A stretch of DNA of 64,000 bases from positions 1 to 64,000 of the forward strand of contig CAISJV010000044.1 of assembly GCA_903885795.1 (NCBI GenBank). The letters run 5' to 3'. The notes under the pieces are model-generated. The model did not search any database. It was not told the DNA's origin and saw only the letters and a program-made list of their open reading frames with translations. The stretch's first letter is position 1; the number at the start of each line of letters is the position of its first letter. Both the position numbers and the translations under genes were made by a program. This document shows, one piece after another, positions 1 through 7,567 of this stretch. This DNA comes from an uncultured delta proteobacterium (GTDB lineage: Bacteria; Desulfobacterota; Syntrophia; Syntrophales; UBA8958).

Positions 1-150
1 CTATGAGAAAGAGCTAAAAAGCCAGCGTCGCTACGCTCCGACCAGGGGTGGCGGAATCAACCGGAACACCCTGGCGCTTTGCATCGGAACAGGGTGGCGG
101 CTTCCTTCGTAATCGACTGGCGGCTTCAGCGGAATACCCATAAAGCTTTA
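1..150 (+). mobile_element. possible insertion-sequence end with truncated coding tail
   Basis: The window opens inside an open frame that continues from the left edge and stops at 110-112; its last residues include RRYAPTRGGGINRN. The frame runs through and is followed by imperfect copies of a TGGCGG...CGGAAT motif (near 50, 94 and 119). Such GC-rich, TGGCGG-containing ends recall IS21-type elements, but that is recollection of a family look and not a match I can verify. No complete transposase or flanking target duplication is visible here. Confidence 0.35.
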
Positions 151-166
151 ACCACATCCCCTGACT

Positions 167-206
167 AAGCCCCTGTATGAATCTTAATTCAGGGGCTTTT
201 TCTTTT
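167..206 (+). terminator. intrinsic terminator
   Basis: A 9-bp perfect stem (AAGCCCCTG at 167-175 and CAGGGGCTT at 190-198) is followed by a T-rich tail interrupted by one C (197-207). It closes whatever lies to the left and insulates the downstream genes. Confidence 0.75.
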
Positions 207-309
207 TGACCTCAGCCGTTGTTTCCAGTATGCTCTCCGCCAGATTTTGCCCGTAAAAAAATCATAAGACCAATGAATGTGGGTAGCAACTCGTATTTGA
301 GGAGGCAAA

Positions 310-1149
310 ATGGATTGCAAAATTGCCAAGGCGATTCATTCGAAATACCATCCTGTGGCGCTTATCTGGTCTGACGTGAAACCAGAAGCAGCCATGCAAT
401 TTCAGGAAAGAAAGTGGGGCTGCGTCATGTGGTTGATGGCCAATGCAGCCAAAGGAAAATCATCTGCCTGTGACATCAAGACATTCGGTTGCGTTGGAGC
501 TGGTGTTGGTCTGGGGTTCGGCAATCAATATAAGAATTTTCCGGGAGGTGAAAATGGATTTTGCCATTTTCTGTCCTCTGGAAACGCTACTCGTGAAGGA
601 GGAATGGCAGTAGCTGAACAGATAAAACCCTTCATGAGGCCGGAAGCGTATGACAATTTTCTCCATGGTGAAAGATATATCAAGACTCCAAAGCTAGTGG
701 AGAGGTTTATTGAATGCCTTCCCATGATGGAGATTCCAACCAACTATGTTGTATTCAAACCGCTTCAGGATGTGAACCTCTCATCAGAAAAACCACAAAC
801 AGTTATTTTCTTCGCAGATCCTGATCAACTTTCTGCGCTAACCGTTCTGGCCAATTATGGTCGAGGCTCCAATGAGAACGTTATTATTCCTTATGCTGCT
901 GGTTGTCAGACCATAGGTATCTATCCCTACCGAGAAGCAATATCAGAGAATCCAAGAGCAGTTGTTGGCCTTACGGACATATCGGCAAGAGTCTATATCC
1001 GAAAACAGCTTGGAGATAATTTGATGAGCTTTGCGGTTCCTCTATCACTATATGAGGAGATGGAGCAGAATGTGTCAGGATCATTCCTTGAAAGGCACTC
1101 ATGGAAGGATGTTGTGGATGGGCAGCGGAAAGATATGTCTGTAAAGTAA
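310..1149 (+). CDS. DUF169 family protein
   Basis: A 279-residue protein with the features I associate with DUF169: an N-terminal 'PVALIW' strand, a Gly/Cys-rich centre (CDIKTFGCVGAGVGLGFG, about residues 56-73), and a C-terminal half with VIFFADPDQL and the alternating Cys/Gly segment IPYAAGCQT. Members are cytoplasmic and of unknown biochemical role, often found in anaerobes near redox genes. The ATG at 310 follows a GAGGAGGC ribosome-binding site. The neighbours are small accessory genes, so no pathway is implied. The gene is more AT-rich than the core genes after 8 kb. Confidence 0.75.
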   Translation: MDCKIAKAIHSKYHPVALIWSDVKPEAAMQFQERKWGCVMWLMANAAKGKSSACDIKTFGCVGAGVGLGFGNQYKNFPGGENGFCHFLSSGNATREGGMAVAEQIKPFMRPEAYDNFLHGERYIKTPKLVERFIECLPMMEIPTNYVVFKPLQDVNLSSEKPQTVIFFADPDQLSALTVLANYGRGSNENVIIPYAAGCQTIGIYPYREAISENPRAVVGLTDISARVYIRKQLGDNLMSFAVPLSLYEEMEQNVSGSFLERHSWKDVVDGQRKDMSVK

Positions 1150-1161
1150 AAAGGTGACAAT

Positions 1162-1233
1162 ATGCCCTATGTAATACTGGGCGATACAGGACTGGAGATT
1201 TCTGAACTCGGATTACTGGCCCAGATGTCATAG
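1162..1233 (+). pseudogene. 5' stub of an aldo/keto reductase gene
   Basis: A 23-codon frame with a reasonable ribosome-binding site (AAAAAGGTGAC) encodes MPYVILGDTGLEISELGLL and then stops. This is the standard N-terminal strand and first helix of aldo/keto reductases (family pattern MxYRxLGxTGLxVSxLGLG). The catalytic Asp/Tyr/Lys/His part is absent, because the sequence moves straight into the next gene. I read it as a deletion remnant; a real 23-residue peptide cannot be excluded. Confidence 0.55.
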
Positions 1234-1256
1234 GCATTTATAAAAGAGGTCATCAA

Positions 1257-1679
1257 ATGAATTTGAGAATACAGGAAAATTGTGAAAACATTGATTGGAA
1301 TCAAATCATGTATTATCTGAAAATGGTGGGCATGGGTTATCATAAACCGGAGTCGCATCAAAAGGCTTTTCTGAATAGCTTCTCCGTTGTGTTTATTTTC
1401 GACCATGAACAGCTTATTGGTTTTGGGAGAGCCATTTCTGATGGTGCATATCAAGCAGCTATCTATGATGTCGTAGTTGTTCCTACGTATCAGAAACGCG
1501 GTATCGGAAGATTAATCATGGAAAGAATCCTTAGGAAAATTTCAAATTGCAATATAATACTCTACGCTAACCTTGGCCGGGAGGAATTTTATACGAAGAT
1601 GGACTTTCGCTTGATGAAGACTGCGATGGCAAAGTTTCTGCTTCCTGAGATTATGCAGGAAAAGGGATTCGTTCAATAG
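1257..1679 (+). CDS. GNAT family N-acetyltransferase
   Basis: A 140-residue single-domain acetyltransferase. The acetyl-CoA binding motif A is clear: beta-4 YDVVVVPTYQ followed by the pyrophosphate loop QKRGIGRLIM (about residues 79-89). A C-terminal GREEFYTKMDFRLM segment corresponds to the usual Y-x-x-x-G/D-F motif. The substrate cannot be read from the sequence. The gene sits alone behind the aldo/keto reductase stub. Confidence 0.85.
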   Translation: MNLRIQENCENIDWNQIMYYLKMVGMGYHKPESHQKAFLNSFSVVFIFDHEQLIGFGRAISDGAYQAAIYDVVVVPTYQKRGIGRLIMERILRKISNCNIILYANLGREEFYTKMDFRLMKTAMAKFLLPEIMQEKGFVQ

Positions 1680-1737
1680 AAGTAAATGGCTCAGTCAACG
1701 ACATGCAAAGCAAAACAGTCAAAATTCGGAGGCGATA

Positions 1738-2334
1738 ATGATGAAAAGAATCGTAATAACCTTTTTCATGTGCCTGCTTATGGCAGGATTGGTTTATGCG
1801 AAGGAGGATGTCAAGATGAAGGATACGTTTTCAGTAATTCATGCAAGGAAAAGCGTCAGGAATTTTACAGGTGCAACAGTAAGCAAATCTGACCTTGATA
1901 AAATCCTCAAGGCGGGAATGGCAGCTCCGACAGCAGTTAATATGCAACCGTGGTCATTTGTCGCCATTACCGAAAGAAAAATACTGGATGATCTTGATGC
2001 GGGTCTTCCATATGCAAAGATGCTGACCAAGGCAGGTGCGGCAATCATAGTCTGTACCGAGCCTGATAAGGCATACGAGAAGAGTAAGGACATGGCAATA
2101 ATTGATGCAGCGCTCGCAGGTGAAAATATCCTGCTTGCCATTGAGGCCCTTGATCTTGGCGGCGTATGGACAGCTGCATATCCATATCCGGACAGGATGA
2201 AGCATGTAAAAACGGTTCTCAAAATACCTGAGGAAGTTATTCCTTTGAATGTCATTGCCATAGGTGTTCTTGCTGGACAAGATAAACCGAAAGACAAATA
2301 CAAGAAGGAAAATATTCACTGGGAGAAATGGTGA
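1738..2334 (+). CDS. exported nitroreductase-family flavoprotein
   Basis: A 198-residue nitroreductase-fold protein (FMN-dependent NAD(P)H oxidoreductase family). After a hydrophobic leader ending near VYAK (residues 1-22), the first helix carries the family signature HARKSVRNFTG, and APTAVNMQPWSFVAI is the typical FMN-contacting loop. The C-terminal GVWTAAYPYPDR and IAIGVLAGQDKPK segments match the conserved end. A GGAGGC box precedes ATG 1738; ATG 1741 is an alternative start. The signal peptide is unusual for this mostly cytoplasmic family and suggests export of a flavoenzyme in an anaerobe. The electron donor and substrate are unknown. Confidence 0.85.
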   Translation: MMKRIVITFFMCLLMAGLVYAKEDVKMKDTFSVIHARKSVRNFTGATVSKSDLDKILKAGMAAPTAVNMQPWSFVAITERKILDDLDAGLPYAKMLTKAGAAIIVCTEPDKAYEKSKDMAIIDAALAGENILLAIEALDLGGVWTAAYPYPDRMKHVKTVLKIPEEVIPLNVIAIGVLAGQDKPKDKYKKENIHWEKW

Positions 2335-2418
2335 TTCTGTCATTTTGTAGTATGACCGGCTTTGATGATACGATAATTCTGGATGGGTCTTCATAAAAAT
2401 TAGAGGTGGGAGGTTATC

Positions 2419-2997
2419 ATGAAAAAATCATTGGGTGCTAAAACGATTATATATCCGACTCCTGTGCTAATTGTAGGAACATATGATGCGGCGGGGAAAC
2501 CCAATGTGATGACCGCTGCATGGGGCAGCATCTGCTGTTCCAGCCCTCCATGCGTCGCCGTTGCTTTGAGAAAAGCTACCTACACTCATGGCAATATTGT
2601 TCTTCAAGGAGGTTTTACAATTAGCATACCCTCTGAACAACATGTCAGCTATGCCGATTATCTTGGCATGGTCTCAGGAAAGAAAACCGATAAATTTGCC
2701 GCCACCGCTCTGACGCCCATAAAAAGCAACCTGGTCAACGCCCCATATATCAAAGAATTCCCTTTTGTTTTGGAATGCAAACTGATTCAACAGATTGAAC
2801 TTGGATTACATACGCAGTTCATCGGAGAAATTCTGGATATCAAGGCCGATAAAGGGGTTCTTGATCAGAATGGACAGTTGGATATTGAAAAAGTTAAGCC
2901 TATTTTGTACGCTCCGGAAGCCAATAGATATTTTGGCATCGGCACATTTCTGGGAAACGCATTTTCTATTGGTCAGAATGTAAAAAAGAAATCATAG
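2419..2997 (+). CDS. flavin reductase domain protein
   Basis: A 192-residue protein of the FMN-binding flavin reductase-like family. It has the N-terminal PVLIVGTYDAAGKPNVMT strand-turn-strand, the WGSICCSSPPCVAVAL segment, and the phosphate-binding TISIPSEQHV region. In anaerobes such proteins bind FMN and may act as electron carriers or NAD(P)H:flavin reductases. A GGTGGGAGG site precedes ATG 2419. It follows the nitroreductase on the same strand, so a shared flavin-redox role is plausible. Confidence 0.85.
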   Translation: MKKSLGAKTIIYPTPVLIVGTYDAAGKPNVMTAAWGSICCSSPPCVAVALRKATYTHGNIVLQGGFTISIPSEQHVSYADYLGMVSGKKTDKFAATALTPIKSNLVNAPYIKEFPFVLECKLIQQIELGLHTQFIGEILDIKADKGVLDQNGQLDIEKVKPILYAPEANRYFGIGTFLGNAFSIGQNVKKKS

Positions 2998-3007
2998 TGC
3001 ATTGTCA

Positions 3008-3493
3008 ATGATCATAAAAGTTTCTGAATATATCCCAGGTCTTCTTGGCAGGATAACTGAACTGCATGGCAAGTATTACCATCAACACTGGAACTTTGAT
3101 CTCTTTTTCGAATCCAAAGTGGCCATTGAACTTGCAGATTTTCTGAATCACTTCAATCCTGCAAATGATGGACTATGGATTGCCAGAATTGATGACCAGA
3201 TCGTCGGCTCTATTGCCATAAGCGGGCGTGATGCCGATACGGTTGGGGCAAGACTGCGCTGGCTTATCGTTGCACCGAAATGCCAAGGACAAGGATTAGG
3301 GAAACTGCTGATGCGTGAAGCTATCGATTTTTGCACATGCGCCCGTTTCAAGCGAATATATCTGACGACATTCGCTGGGCTTGATGCTGCTCGCCATTTA
3401 TACGAGAAAGAAGGATTTCGTTTACTAACCGAGCAAAGAGATAATCATTGGGGAAGGTTTGTATCAGAGCATACCTTCGAACTATTGTTGTGA
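3008..3493 (+). CDS. GNAT family N-acetyltransferase
   Basis: A 161-residue GNAT. Motif A is LRWLIVAPKCQGQGLGKLLM (about residues 86-105), with the Q/R-x-x-G-x-G/A pyrophosphate loop, and the C-terminal LYEKEGFRL is canonical. I chose ATG 3008; a TTG at 3002 is in frame but has no better ribosome-binding site. The layout resembles the acetyltransferase half of MarR-GNAT fusion proteins, but no helix-turn-helix is present. Substrate unknown. Confidence 0.85.
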   Translation: MIIKVSEYIPGLLGRITELHGKYYHQHWNFDLFFESKVAIELADFLNHFNPANDGLWIARIDDQIVGSIAISGRDADTVGARLRWLIVAPKCQGQGLGKLLMREAIDFCTCARFKRIYLTTFAGLDAARHLYEKEGFRLLTEQRDNHWGRFVSEHTFELLL

Positions 3494-3601
3494 TGATGGA
3501 GTCAAAAAAACTTATGAGCAAAGAGCTTAAGAAAAAAGACCGGCACGATATCTTCAGAAATTCTGCGACCCACGATGTTGATATTCTTGAGATCAGATAG
3601 G

Positions 3602-3952
3602 TTAGAAGGGGATCTCTTCATCAGGCGCTTGACCTTCCTTGAATCCACGACCATCTGTTTTGATGAACTCGATATTGTTGGCGATGACCTGAAAGCTGCT
3701 GCGGTTCTGTCCATCATCTGTGATCCATTTATGCCGATCGGGGTATCCGACAACGGCAATTCTGGCCCCTTTATGGAGATAGATAGATGCGATCTCCGCC
3801 AATTTCTGGAAACAGACCACCTTGATCCAGCCGGTCTTTTTCTTGGAAGATTGAAAAGCAATCTTAAAGGATGTGATGGGAGTGCCCTCAGGATTGTAGA
3901 ATACTTCGGGATCTGCGCCAAGGTTGCCTGTCAGGGTACAATTGTTTATCAT
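3602..3952 (-). CDS. ssb: single-stranded DNA-binding protein
   Basis: A 116-residue OB-fold SSB: INNCTLTGNLGADPEVFY at the start, then WIKVVCFQKLAEIASIYLHKG, and a C-terminal acidic tip DEEIPF that recruits repair and replication proteins. It is shorter than typical chromosomal SSBs (about 150-180 residues), with almost no linker between the OB domain and the tip. This resembles SSBs of mobile elements or secondary copies. It is divergent from the small Cys-rich gene at 4124 across a long AT palindrome. A second, longer chromosomal ssb probably exists outside the window (inference). Confidence 0.85.
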   Translation of the reverse strand: MINNCTLTGNLGADPEVFYNPEGTPITSFKIAFQSSKKKTGWIKVVCFQKLAEIASIYLHKGARIAVVGYPDRHKWITDDGQNRSSFQVIANNIEFIKTDGRGFKEGQAPDEEIPF

Positions 3953-4059
3953 GGTTGATTCTCCTTTCTTGATATGGTTTTGAAAAACATTGGTTTGAAT
4001 ACGGCTGACTACGGATTAAGATGGTATGAGTTTATCCCTCCTTTTGTGATAAATTGTTT

Positions 4060-4085
4060 GTATATATATTAATTAATATATATAC
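4060..4085. promoter_or_regulatory. perfect 26-bp AT palindrome between divergent genes
   Basis: The half-site GTATATATATTAA (4060-4072) is followed immediately by its exact reverse complement (4073-4085). It lies between ssb (reading left) and the small Cys-rich gene (reading right). A perfect 13+13 palindrome with no spacer suits a dimeric repressor operator or a cruciform. No regulator is encoded next to it. Confidence 0.5.
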
Positions 4086-4123
4086 TTGCCGTGCTTATAC
4101 TGAAAATGAAGGGGTTTATTGGC

Positions 4124-4342
4124 ATGAATAAGTCTGATCTCCCTTCACAGGTAGGACTGAAGAGGCAGGGGACCGAGATAAACTGCTTTTCCTGTCAGCA
4201 TTTCTATATTACCCATGATCTGGGTTTTTCTTATGGATGCCGATCTGCAGGTTTCAAGTCATGGTTGCTGCCCTCAATAGAAGTGTGCATGAAATCTGGA
4301 ATGGATTGCCTCATGTTTGATATGAAAGATAAAACTCGATGA
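4124..4342 (+). CDS. small Cys-rich protein, unknown function
   Basis: A 72-residue protein with regularly placed cysteines: CFSCQHFYITHD, then YGCRSAGFKS, then VCMKSGMDC. The C-x2-C ... C ... C-x6-C pattern with an F/Y-x-I-T-x-D segment recurs in short proteins of anaerobic proteobacteria that are sometimes labelled as glycosylase-like; I recognise the shape but not a function. It probably binds zinc or an iron-sulfur cluster (inference). ATG 4124 is preferred over GTG 4091 because AAGGGG lies about 10 bases upstream. Confidence 0.6.
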   Translation: MNKSDLPSQVGLKRQGTEINCFSCQHFYITHDLGFSYGCRSAGFKSWLLPSIEVCMKSGMDCLMFDMKDKTR

Positions 4343-4417
4343 CATTCTGTCTGTAATGGTAATGGTGAAAGATAAAGCATATTCAAACACTCGGTCATAT
4401 TCTCAAAAGGGATAGTC

Positions 4418-4585
4418 ATGCCTAAGAAGAAACTTGTAGAAATAATCAAAGGATTGTTAAAGGCAGATATGGATATGCTTTTTCTCCATCAATTGGATGA
4501 AGAGGAGCTCAGGACTCTGGCTGATTCCATCAAGGAAAGGGTTGATGAGTTAAAGGGAAGATTAAAGCCGTTACAACGAAAATAA
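4418..4585 (+). CDS. 55-residue charged helical protein upstream of HU
   Basis: A short frame with an AAAAGGG ribosome-binding site 5-6 bases before the ATG encodes 55 residues: MPKKKLVEIIKGLL, then a charged segment (HQLDEEELRTLADSIKERVDELKG) that should form one or two amphipathic helices. It ends 17 bases before the HU gene and could be co-transcribed with it. No family is recognised. The coherent helix pattern and spacing support translation, but nothing more can be said. Confidence 0.5.
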   Translation: MPKKKLVEIIKGLLKADMDMLFLHQLDEEELRTLADSIKERVDELKGRLKPLQRK

Positions 4586-4602
4586 ACATTTGGAGCTAAC
4601 CC

Positions 4603-4878
4603 ATGAATAAATCTGATTTGATCGAAGCGCTGGCAAAGAAAGAAAACCTGACGGAAAAGCAGGCCGTGGACGTTGTCAATTTGATGTTTAAAGGGTTTGT
4701 GAATGAACTAAAGGCTGGCGGCGGGATTGAAATCAGGGGGTTTGGGAGTTTCTCTGTAAGGGATTATGAAGCCTATAAGGGACGGAATCCTAAGACAGGA
4801 AAGGTTGTGCAGGTGAAAACGAAAAGATTGCCATTCTTCAAGGTTGGAAGGGAATTAAAGAAGAGGGTGGATGGATAA
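4603..4878 (+). CDS. HU/IHF-family DNA-binding protein
   Basis: A 91-residue histone-like protein. It starts MNKSDLIEALAKKENLTEKQAVDVV, has the beta-arm signature GFGSFSVRDYEAYKGRNPKTGK (residues 48-69) with the DNA-intercalating 'RNPKTG' tip, and ends FFKVGRELKKRV. It bends DNA as a dimer. HU and IHF subunits are not distinguishable with confidence here. Its place next to a short SSB in an AT-rich accessory region fits a mobile-element-associated copy. Confidence 0.92.
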   Translation: MNKSDLIEALAKKENLTEKQAVDVVNLMFKGFVNELKAGGGIEIRGFGSFSVRDYEAYKGRNPKTGKVVQVKTKRLPFFKVGRELKKRVDG

Positions 4879-4890
4879 GGAGGATGCCTA

Positions 4891-5232
4891 ATGAGTGCTA
4901 ACGATAAGTGTGCTTTGGTCAATAACAATTATGATCTACTTGAAATTATGAAGACGACAGATCATGTCATCGCCCTTTTTTACGCCTCCTGGTGTCCTTT
5001 TTGTGTAAGGTTCCTGCCGATATTTAAAAAGCATGCCGAAGGTAATGGACAAAGCTTTGCCCTTGTGCAGGACGATCAGGAAACAATAGCAGATCAATAT
5101 TCAGTGAAAGGCTATCCGACCGTGCTTTTCTTTGAAAAAGGGGTCATTTCAAAAAGACTGGATGGGGTATTGGGAGTCGGTTTGGACGAAAAACAACTGG
5201 TAGAATTCATTAGCTTGTGTCCGTTACGATAA
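4891..5232 (+). CDS. thioredoxin-like protein
   Basis: A 113-residue thioredoxin fold with the redox motif WCPFC in FYASWCPFCVRF (residues 29-40), the cis-proline region KGYPTVLFF and a C-terminal GLDEKQLVEFI helix. The CPFC active site differs from the usual CGPC and is expected to shift the redox potential. There is no signal peptide, so it should act in the cytoplasm. AAGGAGGATG precedes ATG 4891, 12 bases after the HU gene, suggesting co-transcription. Confidence 0.85.
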   Translation: MSANDKCALVNNNYDLLEIMKTTDHVIALFYASWCPFCVRFLPIFKKHAEGNGQSFALVQDDQETIADQYSVKGYPTVLFFEKGVISKRLDGVLGVGLDEKQLVEFISLCPLR

Positions 5233-5409
5233 CGAGCATCAAAAATGAAACTATCATTGTTGTTCTTTTCAGTCATAATTGTGATATGCAGAGCACTGAT
5301 GGTCGGATGAGGGGACTCTCTTATGGTTGGGAATAACAATGGAAACTTTATTGGGCAAGTGATGGAACAGACGGGAGACAATCCCAAGACAAAAAAGGAG
5401 GTATTGTTT

Positions 5410-5847
5410 ATGAAGAAGGCGTTGAGTCTAGGTATTATGGTTCTGATAATGTGTTTTTTGATCTCCGATCCTGCCTTCAGTCAGGGTAGTCCGGATGCTA
5501 CCATCAGGTTCTCACAGGGTCAGGTTGCTGTTGGCATCGGCTATAGTTGGGGAGATGGAGTCTTAACCTTTCAGGGGAAAGAGTATCCTTTCACAATTCG
5601 TGGGCTATCTGTGGTTGATGTGGGTATCAGCAAAGCAAATGCAAATGGCGAAGTGTTCAAATTGAAAAATGTCAAAGACTTTAACGGGACCTACACCACC
5701 GCCTCAGGTGAGGCTACTTTAGCAGGAGGTGCCGGCGTAATTACGATGAAGAATCAGAACGGAGTTACAATTAAACTTTCTGCCCTCACAACAGGTGTCA
5801 ATTTCAAACTTGCTCTTGAAGGTGTCAAGTTGACACTGACAAAATAA
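5410..5847 (+). CDS. secreted small beta-rich protein, unknown function
   Basis: A 145-residue protein with a clear signal peptide (MKKALSLGIMVLIMCFLI...AFSQG, cleavage near residue 24). The mature part is rich in Gly, Thr and Val and alternates short strands (QVAVGIGYSWGDGVLTFQGKEYPF; then a GGAGVITMKNQNGVTIKL pattern), suggesting a small beta-barrel or beta-sandwich in the periplasm or outer membrane. ATG 5410 is chosen because AAAAAGGAGG lies just upstream; the frame is open from 5323. I recognise no named family with certainty. Confidence 0.7.
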   Translation: MKKALSLGIMVLIMCFLISDPAFSQGSPDATIRFSQGQVAVGIGYSWGDGVLTFQGKEYPFTIRGLSVVDVGISKANANGEVFKLKNVKDFNGTYTTASGEATLAGGAGVITMKNQNGVTIKLSALTTGVNFKLALEGVKLTLTK

Positions 5848-5877
5848 TTCATTTTTACAGAAAATAAACGATCCACC

Positions 5878-5906
5878 AGGCCTTCATCGATTTGGAGGCC
5901 TTTTTT
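5878..5906 (+). terminator. intrinsic terminator
   Basis: AGGCCT(T) at 5878-5884 pairs with (G)AGGCCT at 5895-5901 and is followed by six T. The stem is short (6 bp plus a G-T pair), but it sits right after the secreted-protein gene, where a terminator is expected. Confidence 0.6.
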
Positions 5907-6029
5907 ATTCTCAAGATTAGCCTCTTCGAAATATCGTCTGCCGACCTCCGGACAACCCCTCTATATTTTCCATCTATATGATGGCTTTTCTACTTGATCC
6001 CTGATACGTAGATTTGCAATATTCTATGC

Positions 6030-6073
6030 CCGACAGGGAGTAGCAAAGTTTCGCATAGTCTGCGATCTGTCGG
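6030..6073 (+). ncRNA. structured 5' leader, unassigned
   Basis: An outer 7-bp stem (CCGACAG at 6030-6036 with CTGTCGG at 6067-6073) encloses an inner hairpin (TCGCA / TGCGA at 6051-6055 and 6061-6065, loop TAGTC) and a purine-rich strand GGGAGTAGCAAAG. It ends about 30 bases before the ATG of the Lys-rich gene, placing it in the leader. I do not recognise the fold as a known riboswitch class. Confidence 0.35.
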
Positions 6074-6105
6074 AGAAAAAAGGGGATAAAAGTAGGAGGG
6101 GATAC

Positions 6106-6432
6106 ATGGGATTAAAGCAGAAGCAGGCACAAATCGGACAAAAGGAATCTTTCGAACGAAGGTTGAAAAATCGGCTGTCTCTCCTGTCAGAAGAGGGGAT
6201 TGAATCTCGTAAGATTGATAAAGATTCGCTCATAAAAAAATTGCGGGCAAATGTTACGGCCATAAACACCAGACTGAAGGCAATTGATGCCAGCGAAAAG
6301 AAGAATGAAGAACTGGCAAGGATGAAGCTGGAAAAGGCCGATACTTCCCGGAAAGAGTCGGAAGGAACAAAAGAGAAGAAGGCAAAGGAATCCCCTGTTG
6401 AGGTTAAAGAAAAAAAGAAAAAGAAATCATAG
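6106..6432 (+). CDS. Lys/Glu-rich coiled-coil protein
   Basis: A 108-residue highly charged protein. It is predicted to be almost entirely helical, with Leu/Ile spaced as in a coiled coil (KLRANVTAINTRLKAIDASEKKNEELARMKLEKA) and a basic tail of repeated lysines. There is no signal peptide or membrane segment. A strong GGAGGGG site precedes ATG 6106. Homologues of such low-complexity proteins are hard to define; no function is proposed. Confidence 0.6.
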   Translation: MGLKQKQAQIGQKESFERRLKNRLSLLSEEGIESRKIDKDSLIKKLRANVTAINTRLKAIDASEKKNEELARMKLEKADTSRKESEGTKEKKAKESPVEVKEKKKKKS

Positions 6433-6503
6433 ATTTTTAGCTCATATTTAACCAGAATTGAATTAACGAGGCAGACATTAGTTGACGCAAAGGGAGGTCT
6501 CTC

Positions 6504-6884
6504 ATGCAAAACCCTCAGCTTTCACAAGAAGCAGCAAATCAATTCACATCAAGTATCGCAAAAGATATAATATTTTGCATAATAACCTGCTTTATCTATA
6601 ATGTGTTCTGGCAGGCAAGGGAAATGCGCGCAATCAATTATCTCCTTGGTGAAGAAAGATACAGCTTTGTAAAATGGGCTCTACTGACATTGATTACCTG
6701 TGGCATCTATCATATCTATTTCCAGTACATATTTGCGAGATCTATTATGGAAACCCAGACGAAGCACGGTATTATGGTATCGGCTAATATTGATGCCATG
6801 AGTGTATTTCTTACCATTTTCGGCTTATCCATCGTAGCTGATGCTATTCAACAGAAAGAAATAAACAAATTCTTCGGGAAGTAA
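6504..6884 (+). CDS. DUF4234 membrane protein
   Basis: A 126-residue protein with two or three hydrophobic segments (IIFCIITCFIYNVFW; FVKWALLTLITCGIYHIYF; VFLTIFGLSIVADAI). The 'CGIYHIYF' pattern around short transmembrane hairpins is typical of DUF4234 integral membrane proteins. GGGAGGTCTC precedes the ATG. The next gene starts 4 bases after its stop, so the two are probably translated together. Confidence 0.75.
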   Translation: MQNPQLSQEAANQFTSSIAKDIIFCIITCFIYNVFWQAREMRAINYLLGEERYSFVKWALLTLITCGIYHIYFQYIFARSIMETQTKHGIMVSANIDAMSVFLTIFGLSIVADAIQQKEINKFFGK

Positions 6885-6888
6885 TTCT

Positions 6889-7299
6889 ATGGAAATGTAT
6901 CTTATCCCCAGGAAAGTGTCTCTTGCATTCCTGGGGCTATTATTATTTCTCGTGTTCCTTCATCATACGTCGATCATCGCCGTTGGAAGCCTTGTTCATC
7001 GAATCCCTATTTTCTGTCCTTTCAAGGTGATAACTGGTATTCCTTGTCCAGGCTGTGGAATGACAAGGGCTATGACTTCCTTGATACAGGGAGACTTCAT
7101 AAATGCGGCGCTGCTTAACCCATTCTCTTTTTTCCTCATATTCATGCTAATCATAAGCGCCATTCCACGGTCATATATTGCCCGCCAGAGTCATCGGACC
7201 ACAACCCTAATGCATTTCTTTTTCATATTTATCGCCATACTTGTTACCGTCTATTGGATTGGGGGCAGGGTTTTTCAGGTAATAACTTTGATCACCTGA
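6889..7299 (+). CDS. DUF2752 membrane protein
   Basis: A 136-residue protein with the hallmark of DUF2752: CPFKVITGIPCPGCGMTRA (residues 44-62), with C-P-G-C-G-M-T-R. It has hydrophobic helices at residues 9-24, 79-96 and 110-130. Families with this motif are inner-membrane proteins of unknown biochemistry; the cysteine pair may bind a metal or be redox active (inference). It follows the DUF4234 gene by 4 bases, a pairing seen in other genomes to my recollection. Confidence 0.8.
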   Translation: MEMYLIPRKVSLAFLGLLLFLVFLHHTSIIAVGSLVHRIPIFCPFKVITGIPCPGCGMTRAMTSLIQGDFINAALLNPFSFFLIFMLIISAIPRSYIARQSHRTTTLMHFFFIFIAILVTVYWIGGRVFQVITLIT

Positions 7300-7488
7300 T
7301 TCTGGTTATTGCTGATAAGATCTGCGGGATATTGACTATTCTCAACAAAGTAAAATTTCCATCATCTTCGATCAGCCTCCTTATCTTTCTTTGAGCTTAG
7401 TAGCCCCGGCTTTATCAAGCCTGGAGATGATATCTTTTCTGGTTATCGGTATTTCCGGATCGAAGACAAAGTCAATATAATAGCCCAT
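7292..7488 (-). pseudogene. frameshifted small gene remnant
   Basis: Reading left from ATG 7488, the frame gives MGYYIDFVFDPEIPITRKD..., about 35 residues to a stop at 7381-7383. In the adjacent frame the reading continues as RKIRRLIEDDGNFTLLRIVNI... to a stop at 7292-7294. One base change in the AAAGAAAGATAAGG run would join both into about 65 residues. It is either a decayed gene or a sequencing frameshift. No family is recognised. Confidence 0.35.
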
Positions 7489-7567
7489 GACTGATCTTCC
7501 TTAAGGCAGACAACCGATATTTTTCTGGAAATATAACAAACTGCGTGATCGTTTGTTTGTTATTGCG

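Noticed and set aside
3493-3600. A 35-codon frame overlapping the GNAT stop (MMESKKLMSKELKKKD...).
   Set aside because: Very short, Lys-rich, no family, and its end runs up against the convergent ssb; coupling by TGATG alone is weak support.
5245-5310. A 21-codon hydrophobic peptide (MKLSLLFFSV...).
   Set aside because: It looks like a bare signal peptide without a mature part, and may be chance in AT-rich sequence.
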